This document shows positions 47,329 to 58,882 of a stretch of 64,000 nucleotides of DNA, one piece after another. Below the pieces are notes generated by a model. That model did not search any database. It was not told the origin of the DNA and was given only the letters and a program-made list of their open reading frames with translations. Every line of letters starts with the position of its first letter. The stretch's first letter is position 1. The stretch is from Dichetophora obliterata (lineage: Eukaryota > Arthropoda > Insecta > Diptera > Sciomyzidae). Where the stretch lies: assembly GCA_963920525.1 (NCBI GenBank), contig OY986436.1, forward strand, positions 28,347,318-28,411,317, in the 5' to 3' direction. Both the position numbers and the translations under genes were made by a program.

Positions 47329-48071
47329 GATCAAAGAACCAAGGCTTGCGCCTTATACAAGCAAGGTTTAGTTTTTGACCTGAAAGGAAAGTGATTGACT
47401 ATTTAGAGGAATTGATTGGAACCATACGTGAATAATTGATTAGGCGAAACAATCGTGAACGACAATTTGAATTGCTTTTGACTGAGGCTAGTGTTATGCC
47501 TTAACCTCGCCTAGCATTTCCAGCCCTTAATTGTTCCTGTAATGTGGCGGCCGTAGCCTAGTGGGTAGAGTGCGTGGCCCCTTAACTATAGAACCGCGGT
47601 AGCCCGGGTTCAATTCCAGCTCAGACAGAAAGTTTTTTCAATTGATTTATTTTTTCTGTTCGGTCGTCACCTCTCTGCAAGCAATGGCAAACCTCAGAGA
47701 GTAAAAATTGCCATGTAAAGCTTTTTGAGAACATCAGCCGTTCGGAGTCGGCATTACACACGCAGGTCCAGCTCTCAGTCATTTGTGTTCAAACATTTAA
47801 TAACACACACAACAAAATTGATCAAAAGAAGCTAGGTCAAAGCCCTTCCAAGGGCTGAAATGGCCAGTTTATTTTTTATTTTTTTCTAGTTTTTCCTGTC
47901 CTTAAATTCCACATTTTCCACCAATTTAGCTGTAGATTTTTAGTTTTCCATAGTTCTTAAATGTAGCAAAGAATAAAGAAAGTGAAAAGAACCATGCTTG
48001 AGCACGGATTCGAACAAGAGACCTCTGGGTTGATAGTCTAGCGCAATCTCCACTGGACTACAAAGGCTGAC
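47329..48071 (-). mobile_element. ~385-bp SINE-like element, copy 2, split by another SINE
   Basis: The tRNA-like head is at the right end on the minus strand (tgtagtccagtggagattgc and ttgttcgaatcc, about 48062-48003). The body runs leftwards to gatcttt-type sequence at 47329. The flanking direct repeat aattttta occurs at 47320-47327 and 48072-48079. The body matches the element at 60082-60463 over its whole length once the inserted SINE (47541-47889) is removed. Shared phrases include aatttgaattgctt, gcatttccagccct and ccttatacaa. Confidence 0.72.
47541..47889 (+). mobile_element. tRNA-derived SINE inserted in the other SINE
   Basis: The head contains gtagcctagtgggtagagtg (A-box-like) and cccgggttcaattccag (B-box). 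The body contains gccgttcggagtcggcatta and cagtcatttgtg, phrases I recognise from a SINE common in tephritid flies. The tail is A/T-rich. The 10-bp flanking repeat is ttgttcctgt (47531-47540) and tttttcctgt (47890-47899), with one mismatch. Confidence 0.78.
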
Positions 48072-48079
48072 AATTTTTA

Positions 48080-49002
48080 CTATTAATAGAGTAATAGTTG
48101 TGAGTTGAATAGAGTTGAGTAAAACTGTTTTAATAATAAACTAAAATATGGACATTCTAGTTACATTTTGCAAAAAAAAAGAGAGAAGTTGCATCCATGC
48201 TTTTCAATTTCGCGGTATTTGAATTTTTTCTACTATTTAAATGTCAACAATCTATGATTTTGTTATCAAACAAATAAAAAAAAATACAAACAAATAAAAA
48301 GAACGAAAATATGGAAAGAATCAACAGATTTTGTTGTTGAGTTTTATTTTCTTTACCAGTTCACTTCTTCACTTTTTTTCGTTATAAGCATTATTTTAAC
48401 CCTACATTACGGAAAGTGGCATATTCATTACACCTTTCCACAATAAGAGTAAATAACTGCTGTTTCTTTCAAACACCGGCTTTTATATATTAAATGAAGC
48501 AAATGAACGTGTTTAGCTATTAAACAATGTATACATACAATTTATACAAATAAATTAGATTCGTTATATTTTAACATTCATTTTCTTATTATGGTAATGG
48601 TATGACACAACTGGTCTGTCCAAAAATTAATTAAGAGCTTAAAATGTGTTGGGTTATTTACAAGAGCTGTTTACATTTTGAATAAGGGCCTTAATACGAT
48701 TAAGTCTACAAAAAATTTAAAAATCCTCTCTAACTCTAATGATTTTGCAAAAAGGGCTTTGAAGTCGAAAATTAAGTAATCGAACCAGGAGTGCTATGAT
48801 TAGGGCGTTTCCACGATGTTACAACAGTACACACTATTGAATGACTTATTTCAAATAAATCATTTGTAACGTGACGTTACAATAATATTTCATCATACTA
48901 CAATTATATTATACCTTTATATTATATTATAATACACTTAATTTAAGTTTAGTTGATCCCCAATTTAAATAATAAATGCAGTCGCAATACAAGAAATATA
49001 TA
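48080..49002. other. AT-rich DNA, nothing recognised
   Basis: No gene recognised; an AT dinucleotide run near 48995-49010 borders the next repeat. Confidence 0.5.
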
Positions 49003-50850
49003 TATATATACTAGCTGAAACCCGGCGCGTTGCTGCCACTCTCCCTATTCAAACGCCCATAAAATGTTATCAGTTAAACAGCATGTCTAAATTGAGGTCA
49101 AATACTGAATTCTGAGACTGTGCGACCTATATCCACAAAGCTATTCGATATAACAAATTTGGGTTGTATAGGAAGTGCCACTCTCTCTTCATCACCGCTA
49201 ATAGAATGTAATCAATTAAACTGGATGTCTACATGGAGGTCGAATACCGAATTCCAAAACTGTGCGACATATAACTCCAAAACTATTCGATAGCACAAAT
49301 TTTGATTGTATGGGAGGTGCCACTCTCCTTTTCCCTACGCCCATAAAATTTTAGCAATGAAACTGCATGAGTACATTGAGGTCGAATACTGAATTTTGAG
49401 GCTGAGTTACCTATAACTCCAAATCTATTCGATATCGCAAATTTGGGTTAAATTGGAGGTGTCACGCCCCCCCGACAAACTCTAAAAAATTTTATCAGTA
49501 AATCTGCAAGCGTAAATTTTGGTCGAATACTGAGTTCCGACGCTGTGCGACCTTGAACTACAAAGCTATTCGATATCACAAATTTTCGTTGTATGGGAGG
49601 TGCCACTCCCCCTTGATCAACGCTCATAAAATGTAATCAATGAAACTGCATGTGTACATTGAGGTCCAATACTGAATTCCAAAGCTGTGAGACCTATAAC
49701 CCCAATGCTATTTGATATCTCTAATTTGGGTTAAATAGGAGGTTTCACGCCCCCTTGTCGTACGCCCATAAAATGTAATTAATGAAACTGCATGTATAAA
49801 TTGGGCCCAAATACTGAATTCTGACGCTGATATTCAATATCGCAAATTTACGTTAAATTTGAGGTGCCACGCCCCTCTTACCAATGAACATAGATTGAAT
49901 CAATGAAACTGCATGTGTATATTGAGGTCGAATACTGAATTTCGGCGTTGTACGACTTATAACTCTAAAACTATTTGATAGCACAAAATTGGGTTGTATG
50001 GGAAGTACCCCCTTTGCCCTACGACGACAAAATGTAAGTATTGAAAATGCATGTATAAATTTAGGTCGAATACCGAATTCTTACGCTGTCAACCTATAAC
50101 TTCAAAGCAATACGATATCGCAAATTTGGGTTGTAAGGGAGATGTCACGCCTCCCTGTCCAACGCCCATAAAATAAAACCATTGAAACTGCATGTGTAAA
50201 TTGAGGTCAAAAACTGAATTCCAAAGATGAATTCCTATAACTTTAAAGCTATTCGATATCACAAATTTGGGTTGTATCGGAGGTGCTCCTCCCCCTTGTC
50301 CACTCCCATAAAATTTCATCACAGAAACGGTACGTCTAAATTGTGGTCGAATACCGAATTTCTAAGCTGTGCGACCCATAACTCTAACTAAAGCTATTCG
50401 ATAACAACAATTTTTTATTTACATGTGGGAGGTAAAAGGGGGTGTGGCATTGCCCCTTAAACCATCTCGTACTCAAAGCAAAGCGTACTCACAAAATTTG
50501 AGCTCAATCGGACCAATGGTTTCGAAGTATTTTGATATTTTCTTTAAAGTAGGCGTAGATGAATTGTGACCACGCCCATTTTTTCAAAGTTAATTATAGT
50601 TATCATACGAACTTATTTACCAAATTTTAATTTCATACGACCAAAACCGTCTTAAATACAGCATTTTTATTGATTTGTGGGCGACAAAAGGGGGTGTGGT
50701 ACAAAACCTGCAAAGATACACACATGCAATTTCTTATGTGCACCCTCCACACAAACCCCAATCACCCCTGAAAATTTCATTGAAATCGGCCAAGCCGTCT
50801 AGGAGGAGCGAACAGAAAGTTTTGCCACTTAATTTTATATATATAGATAT
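49003..50850. repeat. Repeat element with ten ~141-bp tandem units
   Basis: It begins after an AT run with ctagctgaaacccggcgcg and ends near aattttatatatatagat (about 50850), the outline of a widespread arthropod repeat type whose biology I cannot name. Inside, a phrase of the form ctgcatgtgtaaattgaggt followed by gaatactgaattc recurs at about 49079, 49220, 49363, 49504, 49646, 49788, 49910, 50046, 50189 and 50329. Most spacings are 136-143 bp; one is 122. Each unit also has a gcgacctataactcc part and a tgggaggtgccactcccc part. Confidence 0.78.
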
Positions 50851-50857
50851 CAAAACA

Positions 50858-51225
50858 GTGGGCGCAAAAGTAGGCGTGGTCAATTTTTCTTTCAGTAAAC
50901 ACTTAAATTGGATTACTACGAACATTTGAAAAAAAAAATTATCCAAATCGGTCCAGCCGTTTTCCGATTTTAGATAAATTGAAAAAAGTGGGCGCAAAAG
51001 TGGGCGTGGTCAATTTTTCTTTCCGACAAAACTTAAATTGGATTACTATGAACATTAAAAAAAAATTATCCAAATCGGTCCAGCCGTTTTCCGATTTTAG
51101 ATAAAACAAAAAAAGTGGGCGCAAAGTGGGCGTGGTCAATTTTTCTTTCGTGGTCAAAAAGTTGGACTATTATGAACATTTTAAAAAAAAAATTATCCAA
51201 ATCAGTTCAGCCGTTCTCAACTGAT
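50858..51225. repeat. Three ~128-bp tandem units (gtgggcgcaaaag)
   Basis: Units start at about 50858, 50988 and 51115 with gtgggcgcaaaag or a variant, then gggcgtggtcaatttttctt, ggattactatgaacatt and ccaaatcggtccagccgttt. The spacings are 130 and 127 bp. The units are about 90 per cent alike, much closer than the adjacent 141-bp units, so they expanded more recently. Confidence 0.82.
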
Positions 51226-51254
51226 GCAATTACCAACGAACGACATTTGATTTT

Positions 51255-51772
51255 TATTTTTTTTTTTTTTTTTTTTTTTTAGACTGAACCAACGCTCAGG
51301 GGATGCGTAAGCATTGTGTTGATTCGGAAGATGGGTGATAGTTAGTTGGAGGGTGGATAGATGGAGTAGTGTCGGTGAAGATTTGTTTTGAATTTGCACA
51401 GCTCAAAACTGCCGGGAAACACGCTCGCAGGGAGACTATTCCACAACTTAACCGCGCGACTAAAGAACGAATTATCGCGGTAATGCGAGGTTCTATTAGG
51501 CATCGATGCAATGGTAAAGGGGTGGGCTTGGACAGCTGCCCGAGTGGACCTGGGAAACACACGAGCTGGTGGCGTCAGGCCATGTATCTCCCTTGAACAC
51601 TTCCCATGGTAATACCTATACAGAAGGCTTAGGCAACCTACATTACGTCGATGCTCAAGAGAGTTGAGAGAGGATGAAATACTTTCATATCCTATCAATA
51701 TATCGCACGACGTTGAATTCGGTCCAGAAGCTCCAAATAAGATCTTGAAGCCCCTGCCCAAATGTGCGAATT
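51255..51772 (-). pseudogene. Jockey-type LINE, 5'-truncated copy 2 of the 13.5-kb family
   Basis: The last 139 codons of reverse transcriptase (51761-51342) differ from the copy at 13629-14030 at only a handful of positions and contain CLSLLYRYYHGKCSREIHG and HYRDNSFFSRAVKLWNSLP. The poly-A tail is the T-run at 51256-51281. Next to the tail it lacks a 13-bp segment (around ccctataaatac) that copy 1 has. The 5' break is at about 51772, immediately before unrelated sequence. Confidence 0.9.
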
Positions 51773-51882
51773 ATATAGATATGTTCTTATATTACTACCT
51801 TTAAGTTATATTACCACAACAACACTACACTAAGAATCATAGTTAAGTTATATAAGTGTATTTAAGTTTATTTGATCACCAC

Positions 51883-53260
51883 TGTAAATATCAAACGCAG
51901 CTGCAAGACAATAGAACGACAAAACCGACCAAACAACAACCAAACCTAAGCATATCAAGGCCAACCAGCTCAATACGTATAGATAGGCAAGCAACTAGTG
52001 TATTAGTGCAGATTAGCCAGTACAAGGAAAGCCTAAGTCATATAATTCCCAACAGGTTTTTACCCTGCAGTGTATATAAAGGCGCAGTTGAGATGCTCAA
52101 ATCAGCATTATTTTTAGGTGAGCTCACAGAGTTTGACCCTGTTTTCGTGTGCGTGATAGCCGATACACATTGACTGCGACAAGCGACGAACTCCAATTGT
52201 CTAGAAATAGAACGCATGTTTTCTTATGGAGATGTATTTTTTGAAGACAACACGACAAAGAGAGAACACGACTACAATGGTTGCTGCCGCAGACTTCAAT
52301 CTATTTCTAATTTCATAGACGACAAAAGCGAACATAGAAGAGTTTGTTTATGTTTTGGTTGAAATACAGACTATCGCTGTTGCGTTCATTATAATCAAGT
52401 CGTCGAGAATACTGCGACATTTCTCTTTTACGGCAAGTTTTTGTTTAGTCGGTGAACGCCTGTTGCAGTCAATGTGTATCGGCTGGGTTCCAGTTCGATT
52501 TCCACCAGAGACAGCACATGGGGTTACGTGGGGGTTTCTTTCATTGTGGCTCTTATGCGCATGACTCTGGGTCCAATTAAGGTTTCCACCAGAGTCGTCA
52601 CATGCGGTTACTTTTGGGGACACTTTTATTGCGACCCCTGTGCGCACTCAGGGTTCCAGTTCGGTTTCCACCAGAGTCGGCACAAGGTGGGTAATTTGGG
52701 GGAGGTTTACTACTCTGGGTTCCAGCTCGGTTTCTACCAAAGTCGGTACATGGGGATAGTTATGGGGGGTTGTGCTACTCTGAGCTCCTATCCAGCTTCC
52801 ACTAAAGTCATATATCATTAGTTAGCTTATTTTTTATTGTGTTTCTTAAAGGGGGGGGGCCATAGCTTTAGACGTATTTTACGATGCCTCCAACAAGACT
52901 TCTACCCGTGCTGCTTCCTACAAATGACGTAGTTGTGGCTATATTTCGCCAATTATTAATGATAATTCCTTTTAGCTTTCCTTTTAGTGAATGGAACCGA
53001 CCACCGACATTGATTACCGATTAGCGACTACCAGTTACCGATACCGACTTACATTCACTAAAAATCTTCGCCCTTCGACTCACACGGCACGGCACTGCGA
53101 AGTATAATAAGTCTATAATGAGCCCAAGTTATCAATAAAGAGTTTGAATTTAATTGAAAACTGCGTTGTTTTTATTATTTGTGGAAGTTTGTGGTCCTTT
53201 TATTTGACTCTGGCACGGCTGAGCTGACCTCAGCCATTTGACAAAACCACTGTCAGACAT
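51883..53260 (+). mobile_element. Second LTR-like unit, related to the solo LTR at 41922
   Basis: It shares the promoter grammar of the first LTR: tatataaagg at about 52074, then cattatttttaggtgagctca (about 52107). It also shares the end region: atcaataaagag (about 53130), ggcacggctgagctgacctcagcc (about 53215) and aaaaccactgtcag. The start at tgtaaatatcaaa (51884) is chosen from the distance to the TATA box and is uncertain; no target duplication was found. No internal coding region is attached. Confidence 0.6.
52470..52800. repeat. Tandem repeats (gggttccagttcggtttccaccagag) inside the LTR
   Basis: Four degenerate units marked by ggttccag or ggtccaatt, then ttcggtttccacc and agagtcggcacat, start near 52486, 52570, 52661 and 52722. 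Each is followed by G-rich runs. The corresponding place in the first LTR holds a different minisatellite. Confidence 0.65.
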
Positions 53261-53399
53261 TTGGTTCAATCTAAACTTAGCATTTTATATTTTTGGTTTT
53301 ATTAAACAGCCTTATTGGCATAGAGATATATTTTCAGTATGTATTATAAAGCATTATTTATTTTAGTTTCTTGATCTAACTTTTCAAATTGCTCTTCTG

Positions 53400-55310
53400 A
53401 ATATAGGTTTTGTTCGTCTAGAAGAGCCGTTACTTCTCAATTACCTACTGAGCCCAAAGTAACACCTGTTGACAAGAGTTATCCATCGTTTGTTCTCAAT
53501 GCTGATATCGTTGGTTGAGTTAATTCTCGATCCCGGAAAAACGAAGCCCTTTACAACTTCGAAGGAGGTATTTTCAACTGTAACGTAGGTTCCAAGACAC
53601 TGGGAGTGTTTGTTTATTAACACCAAGTATTTTTTGTTATCTTTATTCACAGCAAGAGTCACTCGACTGACTCTCTTTCTAATCTTGAGAATGCTGCATT
53701 GACTTCTTATTATGACCAATGATATCGATGTCATCAGCATACGCAAGCAGCATAACACTCTTATAGATATTCTGCCAGTAACTTAGTCTCACATCAGCAG
53801 CTTGGGCGATCTTCTTCATCATTAGGTTGAAAAAGTCACACGAGAAGGAATTACCTTGTCTGAAATATCGTTTGGTAACAAATAGTAGGGAGAGGCCGTT
53901 CCCGTTGGTAACTGCGCTGCTGGTGTTGCTCAGTGTATAGGTTATTCCTTATTAGGCTGTCGAATATGGTTTTGTACTCAACGTTGGGTACCGATTTGTT
54001 TTTCTTAGGTCTTCTCGAAGAATTATTGTAGCGTGAAGATCTGGTCGATAGTAGACTTTCCAGGTCTGAAGCAACACTCATAAGGTTCAATTAGTGGGCT
54101 TAGAATGGGCCTCAGTCTTTCACATAAAACGCTCGACAGGACCTTATATGCGATATTAAGAAGGCTTCTCCCACGGTGATTGGCACAAATAGTGGGATCA
54201 CCTTTTTGTTAATTGGGCAGGGCACACTGAGACTCCAACCGTTTGGAATGCATTCCTCCGACCATATTTTGCATAGAAGCTCGTGAATGCATGTTAATAG
54301 AGCTTCCCCTCCATTCTTTCCACTCAGCAGGTAAGCCATCGGCACCCGTGGATTTCTTATTTTTAAGCCGAGCTATAGATGTCAGGACTTCACCATAGTC
54401 GAGCAGTGGAACTTCTACGCTTTCATCCGTAATTGGGGTTTCTGGTATGTCATCTCTTTTGGGAAAAAGTGTTATCAGCGTCGCCATTTAGAAGCCCAGA
54501 GAAGTGTTCTTTCCATAACGTCAGTGTTCTCTGGTTATCTGTCACTAGATTCCAATTTTCTTTCTTGCAGTTCGGTTTTAAAACCATCAGCAACGCGTCT
54601 TATTTTTTCGAAAAATGTTCGGGCTGCATTCCTGTCGCAATACGTCTCAATCTTCTCGTGCTTGCGCTTTTCTGCCTCTCTTTTTTCCGCCTGAAAAAAG
54701 TCTCCCTTCCCTCCTCTTCTCTTTGTATCGCTCCTTAGCAGGGCGCGTTACAACCATTTGCAGGGAAGCTTTGTAGGCGGCGTCTTTCTGGTCATACCAC
54801 TGGCTTCGACGAGGGCGTCGATATTCTTAGCTGTACACAGATATGTAAGGATCTTGGCTGCGATAAGAAAGTGATTCCAGTCAAAGTTTGCATCACGGAT
54901 CGCGCGTACATCCAATAAACTGAAAGAATACCTTCCGTCGATCAAAACATAATCGATTTGATTTCTGGTTTTGTGATCTGGGGAAATTCAGGTGGCCTTA
55001 TGAATATTGAAATGCTTTAATTTAGTGTTACGAGCATGTTTCGTGGTGCGGCGAAGACAATGAGCCTAATTTCTTATTTTAGGTGTTATCGTGGATGCTG
55101 AATTTTCCGACTGTTGGATAAAAATTTTTTGTTTGCCCACCTTTCTGTTGAAGTCACCAAGCACGATTTTAACTTCATAACGAGGGCAGCGATCATAAGA
55201 CTTTTCAAGGCGCTCGTAGAAAGCTCTTCTTTCTCTTATCATCTTTGGCTTTTGTCGAAGGGTGCGCACGAAACATCACGTTGAGATTTGAGTCGACTTG
55301 AGAAGATTCT
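53400..55310 (-). pseudogene. RTE-type LINE pseudogene, copy 2
   Basis: Minus strand, same family as 8090-11366. The endonuclease part near 55200-55130 reads RCPRYEVKIVLGDFNRKVGK, with a single GDFN block. IDGRYSFSLLDVRAIRDAN is at about 54945, the basic linker lies at about 54750-54600, and KNKKSTGADGLPAEWK is near 54350. The polymerase centre, lost in copy 1, is preserved here as LLAYADDIDIIG (about 53750-53715). INSTNDISIE and VNRCYFGLSR follow. Both ends are truncated compared with copy 1, and frameshifts are frequent. Confidence 0.85.
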
Positions 55311-56614
55311 ACATGGGTAATGCTAGCCTCGTCAGGTTGTGTCATTCAGACACGTTACCATGTGAAGGTTTGCCCCCGGTTCCACGCTATGACAATATCT
55401 CAGTTTAAAATGAACTCAAGTCTCACACAGATATGACATTATTCAATAGTTATCGGGAAATTCGACATGAATGGCATTAACGAAACGATAATCTTTTCTT
55501 TCTTTCATACAAAAATCTGTTGTTGCTCTTGTCTAGCTTAACGTTGCTCTACTTCTTCGTGGTACATATTGAAAGAGTTAAAACGATACAAATGTAGAAG
55601 TAAATATAATATATTTTTCTTTTTTTCATCATTTTGTTTTGTGGAAAAATATGATAGAATTAAGTGTTATCTGAGTTCAAAAAGATTGCCAGCCAAGGCG
55701 TTTGAAAAATTAAGAATTAACAATGAAGTTACAATAACTTGATGATAACTTGATAATGCAACTTTGCTTTTTAAAATATTGAAAGTTTCCTTCAGTAGTT
55801 ATTGACACGAAACAAACGAAATCAGCGAATTTTTTAACTTGTTCGCACATTCTCGAGCATATATTTACGCACGTAAGACTTGTCTTCACGCATGCCTGCT
55901 TCGCGTATATCGAACAAAAGCTATTGAAAAAATTTTCCAAAGCATTTCAAAACACTTTTTTTCTCAAATAAGCTGTCTGCAATACATCCGAAGAGCATAT
56001 AAAAAATTATATAACAAACTCACACAATCACACACTCAAACTCACTCATACACTCACAACTTCTTCGCCACATGCAATCACTTACAAAGCTACCACCACG
56101 CATTGTTTAAGCTTTGTAGCAATTGTTGCTGTCGAAATTCTCTCATTCACATTGCTCAAATTTTATTTTAACCATTTCAAAAAGTTAATTAAATGAAATA
56201 AAATAAAATCATTGTTAAACGAAGAGCGAAAATATTACAACTCTCTGATGTGCACACAAATTAATTTAATTACATTTTGAGCGTAGAAGCATGCTTGTGC
56301 TTGGTGGTGTGCTTGTGTGCGCTCGTGACTGCTAACTAGCCTGCATATTTGCATTGGTATGCGTGCTAGTAGCTGCTGGCTTAAATTATTTTTGCATATC
56401 TTACTCGTTCGTTCATTTGGAAAATTTTTGAGGATATTAAAATTAGCTCAAAAAAATTTGTTTCACCTTTCATGCGCAGCTCAACAACGCTTTGAGGCCA
56501 AAAACCAATGAACACCAACGTAAATTAGGGTCAGCTAGTAGCAGAACACGTGTGTTAGCTACGTTTTTCTTTTTGCAAAGCCGAATCCAACCCAATGAAC
56601 ATTATTAATAGCGT
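55311..56614. other. Intergenic DNA, no gene recognised
   Basis: CA-rich sequence lies at about 56025-56060. The open frame at 55839-56171 is compositional and without a domain. Confidence 0.5.
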
Positions 56615-56672
56615 CCATAATTATGACTCCAGAAATTCCGCTTAAAATTATGAGTTCGAGCGTTTAATCTTA

Positions 56673-56836
56673 GGGAGCGTTTAATGTGCTAACTTACAAC
56701 CGAACCAAGCCAAGCTGACACTAAAAAATGCATTGTGACAAAAGAGATGCATGACTTGCGTTCTCTGTTGCTCGCATGCGTTTTTAAGTCTCAGCTCGGC
56801 TCGGCAAAGCAACAAGTCGCCAGTTTAAACGCGCCC
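56673..56836. mobile_element. 164-bp MITE, TTA target
   Basis: The ends gggagcgtttaa and ttaaacgcgccc are inverted with one mismatch. They are flanked by TTA at 56670-56672 and 56837-56839, the target expected for PIF/Harbinger-type elements. The interior is free of coding sequence. Confidence 0.65.
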
Positions 56837-57226
56837 TTACGTATTAAGAGAAGCTCATAATTTCGAGTCTGGATAGAATCCAGAAGATTTTATGAGTGCT
56901 AGACAAAGTCCGGAAAGCTTTTTCTTTTTAAAAACCTTTTAAGAGCTCCTAATTCTGATCCCCCGTAAAGAGTCTTTAATAAAGATTTTATGAGCAGTCA
57001 TAACTGTGGGCCCGAAAAGACTCTTATCTATGAAAGCTTATAATTTCGATTAAGAAAAGGGTCCTTTCCATGACTCTTGAAGATTTTAAAAACAATCATA
57101 TTTTTAAGTTCTAAAAGACTCTTGTTTAAAGAGATTTCATTAAAGCTCACCATTCTTAGTCCGGAAAGGGTTTTATTTATGAAGACTTAATAAGTGCTCT
57201 TAATTATGAATCCCAAAAGAGTGTTA

Positions 57227-58307
57227 GGCCGCGTTCATAGTGAACGTTTTTTGCTTAGCAGAGAGGCCAAGCTCAAAAACGCTGTGTGTACAATCTATAG
57301 AAAAAGCTCAAAGTGTTCATAGGGCAAGCTGAACCTGAGCATAAAGCTACTTTTTAACAGAGCCTGAAAATAACTTTTAAAATTTTAATTTTTTTAAGCT
57401 AAGTCCGACTGTTAACTTTTTTATTTAATTAAAATAGTTAAAAATTACTTTCAACTTTTATTTTTAAAAACATAAGTTAAGAGTTGACTTTTACTATTAA
57501 AAATAAAAGTTTTCCCTCACTTTCAACTTTTTAACTTAAAAGTAAAATTTAAGAGTCTCCAAAGGCTTTTATTTTACGAAAAATTTTTATAAGTCTTTAA
57601 GGACTTTTATTTTTAAAAGTTATTTTTATTAGTCTTTCTAGACTTTTATTTATAAAAGTCTAAATTAAAGTCTTACAATAAAAAAAAATGCGAAAAAAAT
57701 TCAAAATATATTTATTTATAAATCGGTTTCAGCAACCCGATTGATTTTGTTAATCTTGTCGACGATTGGAAAGATTCATATTGAACAAATATATTACACA
57801 CAATACTTTTTTTTTTAAAAGACTGCTAAAAAGGCCTTTATAAAAAAAAGTCTCAGAAGACTCTTAACATTAACTTTTTTAAATAAAATTCTTCAAAAAC
57901 TTTGAAAATTATTTTTATAATTTAAAAGTCTTCAAAGACTCTTAAGTTTGATTTAATTTTATAAAAGTAAAAAATAACTGTTAAAAATAAGAGTTATAAA
58001 TAACTCTTATTTGATAACTCTTATCTTCGACTATCAATAATAGCTTTTATATAATAAAAGTTATTTTAAGACTCTTATTTCAGAGACTTTTTATAAAAAA
58101 GTCATAAAATTCTTAACCTCTGCTTTTTAAATGCTTTTCAGCAGTTATATCTCCATCTCTCTTGCTCACACTATAAACTGTAAACACAAATAAGCTCAAG
58201 AAGCTACTTTGTGAAACGTTAAATAAGCGTTCACTATGATCAAAAAAAGCTCGACAAAGCAGCTTTATATATCAGCCTCAACCAGAGCGTCCACTATGAA
58301 TGCGACC
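57227..58307. mobile_element. 1081-bp MITE, TTA target, ggccgcgttcatagtg termini
   Basis: The left end ggccgcgttcatagtgaacg and the inverse of the right end (cgtccactatgaatgcgacc) match at 17 of 20 positions. TTA flanks both ends (57224-57226 and 58308-58310). The middle (about 57370-58130) is a low-complexity field of aaagtcttcaaagactc and ttaaaagttattttta-type repeats. No transposase. Confidence 0.74.
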
Positions 58308-58882
58308 TTACTAATGAAGATTTTACATGGACTCATAAACATATGTCTGAAAACAGTTTTCTTTATTCAGATTTTATGAGTGCTCATAATTAAAAGTCCG
58401 CAACAAGTCTTGGATATAAAGATTTTAGAACGGCTCATAATTATGTGTCTGAAAAGACTCTTTCTTATATATAAAGATTTTATAAGAGCTAATAATTATG
58501 AGTTCGAAAAGAGTCTCTATGAGGAGAGTATTTATGAAGGGCTCATAATAATGAGTAAAAAAAGTTATTTGTTTTTGTAGAATTTTATAAAGGCGTAAAA
58601 TATCGAATCCGAAAACAGCCTTATTAATGAAGACTTAATGTTTTTTTTTAGTCATGCTAGGTTATGTTTACGTAGCGGCTGGTCTTAGGCTCTTTGTGAC
58701 ACCACAGAAGGAAAAAATGAAGGAATTAAGTGAAAATTTTAAAAATAGATATGGGATTTACAACTCTGCTCTAATGCACATACTTCAGACTGTTATAAGA
58801 GTTCTATTTTGGACTAAAATATGTGTGTTCTTATAAGAAGGGCATCATCGAAGACTTAAATAAGCTTTTTATGAGTCTAGAA

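Noticed and set aside
47541..47625. Possible functional tRNA on the plus strand
   Set aside because: The head continues directly into a SINE body with flanking target duplication, so it is a retroposed element.
49003..50850. CRISPR-like array because of regular spacing
   Set aside because: Units are ~141 bp, diverged along their length without a conserved-repeat/unique-spacer pattern, and the DNA is eukaryotic.
50734..51157. Repeated minus-strand peptide (KEKLTTPTFAPT...) in the 128-bp units
   Set aside because: A 127-130-bp period breaks the frame between units and the peptide has no start or context; a by-product of the tandem repeat.
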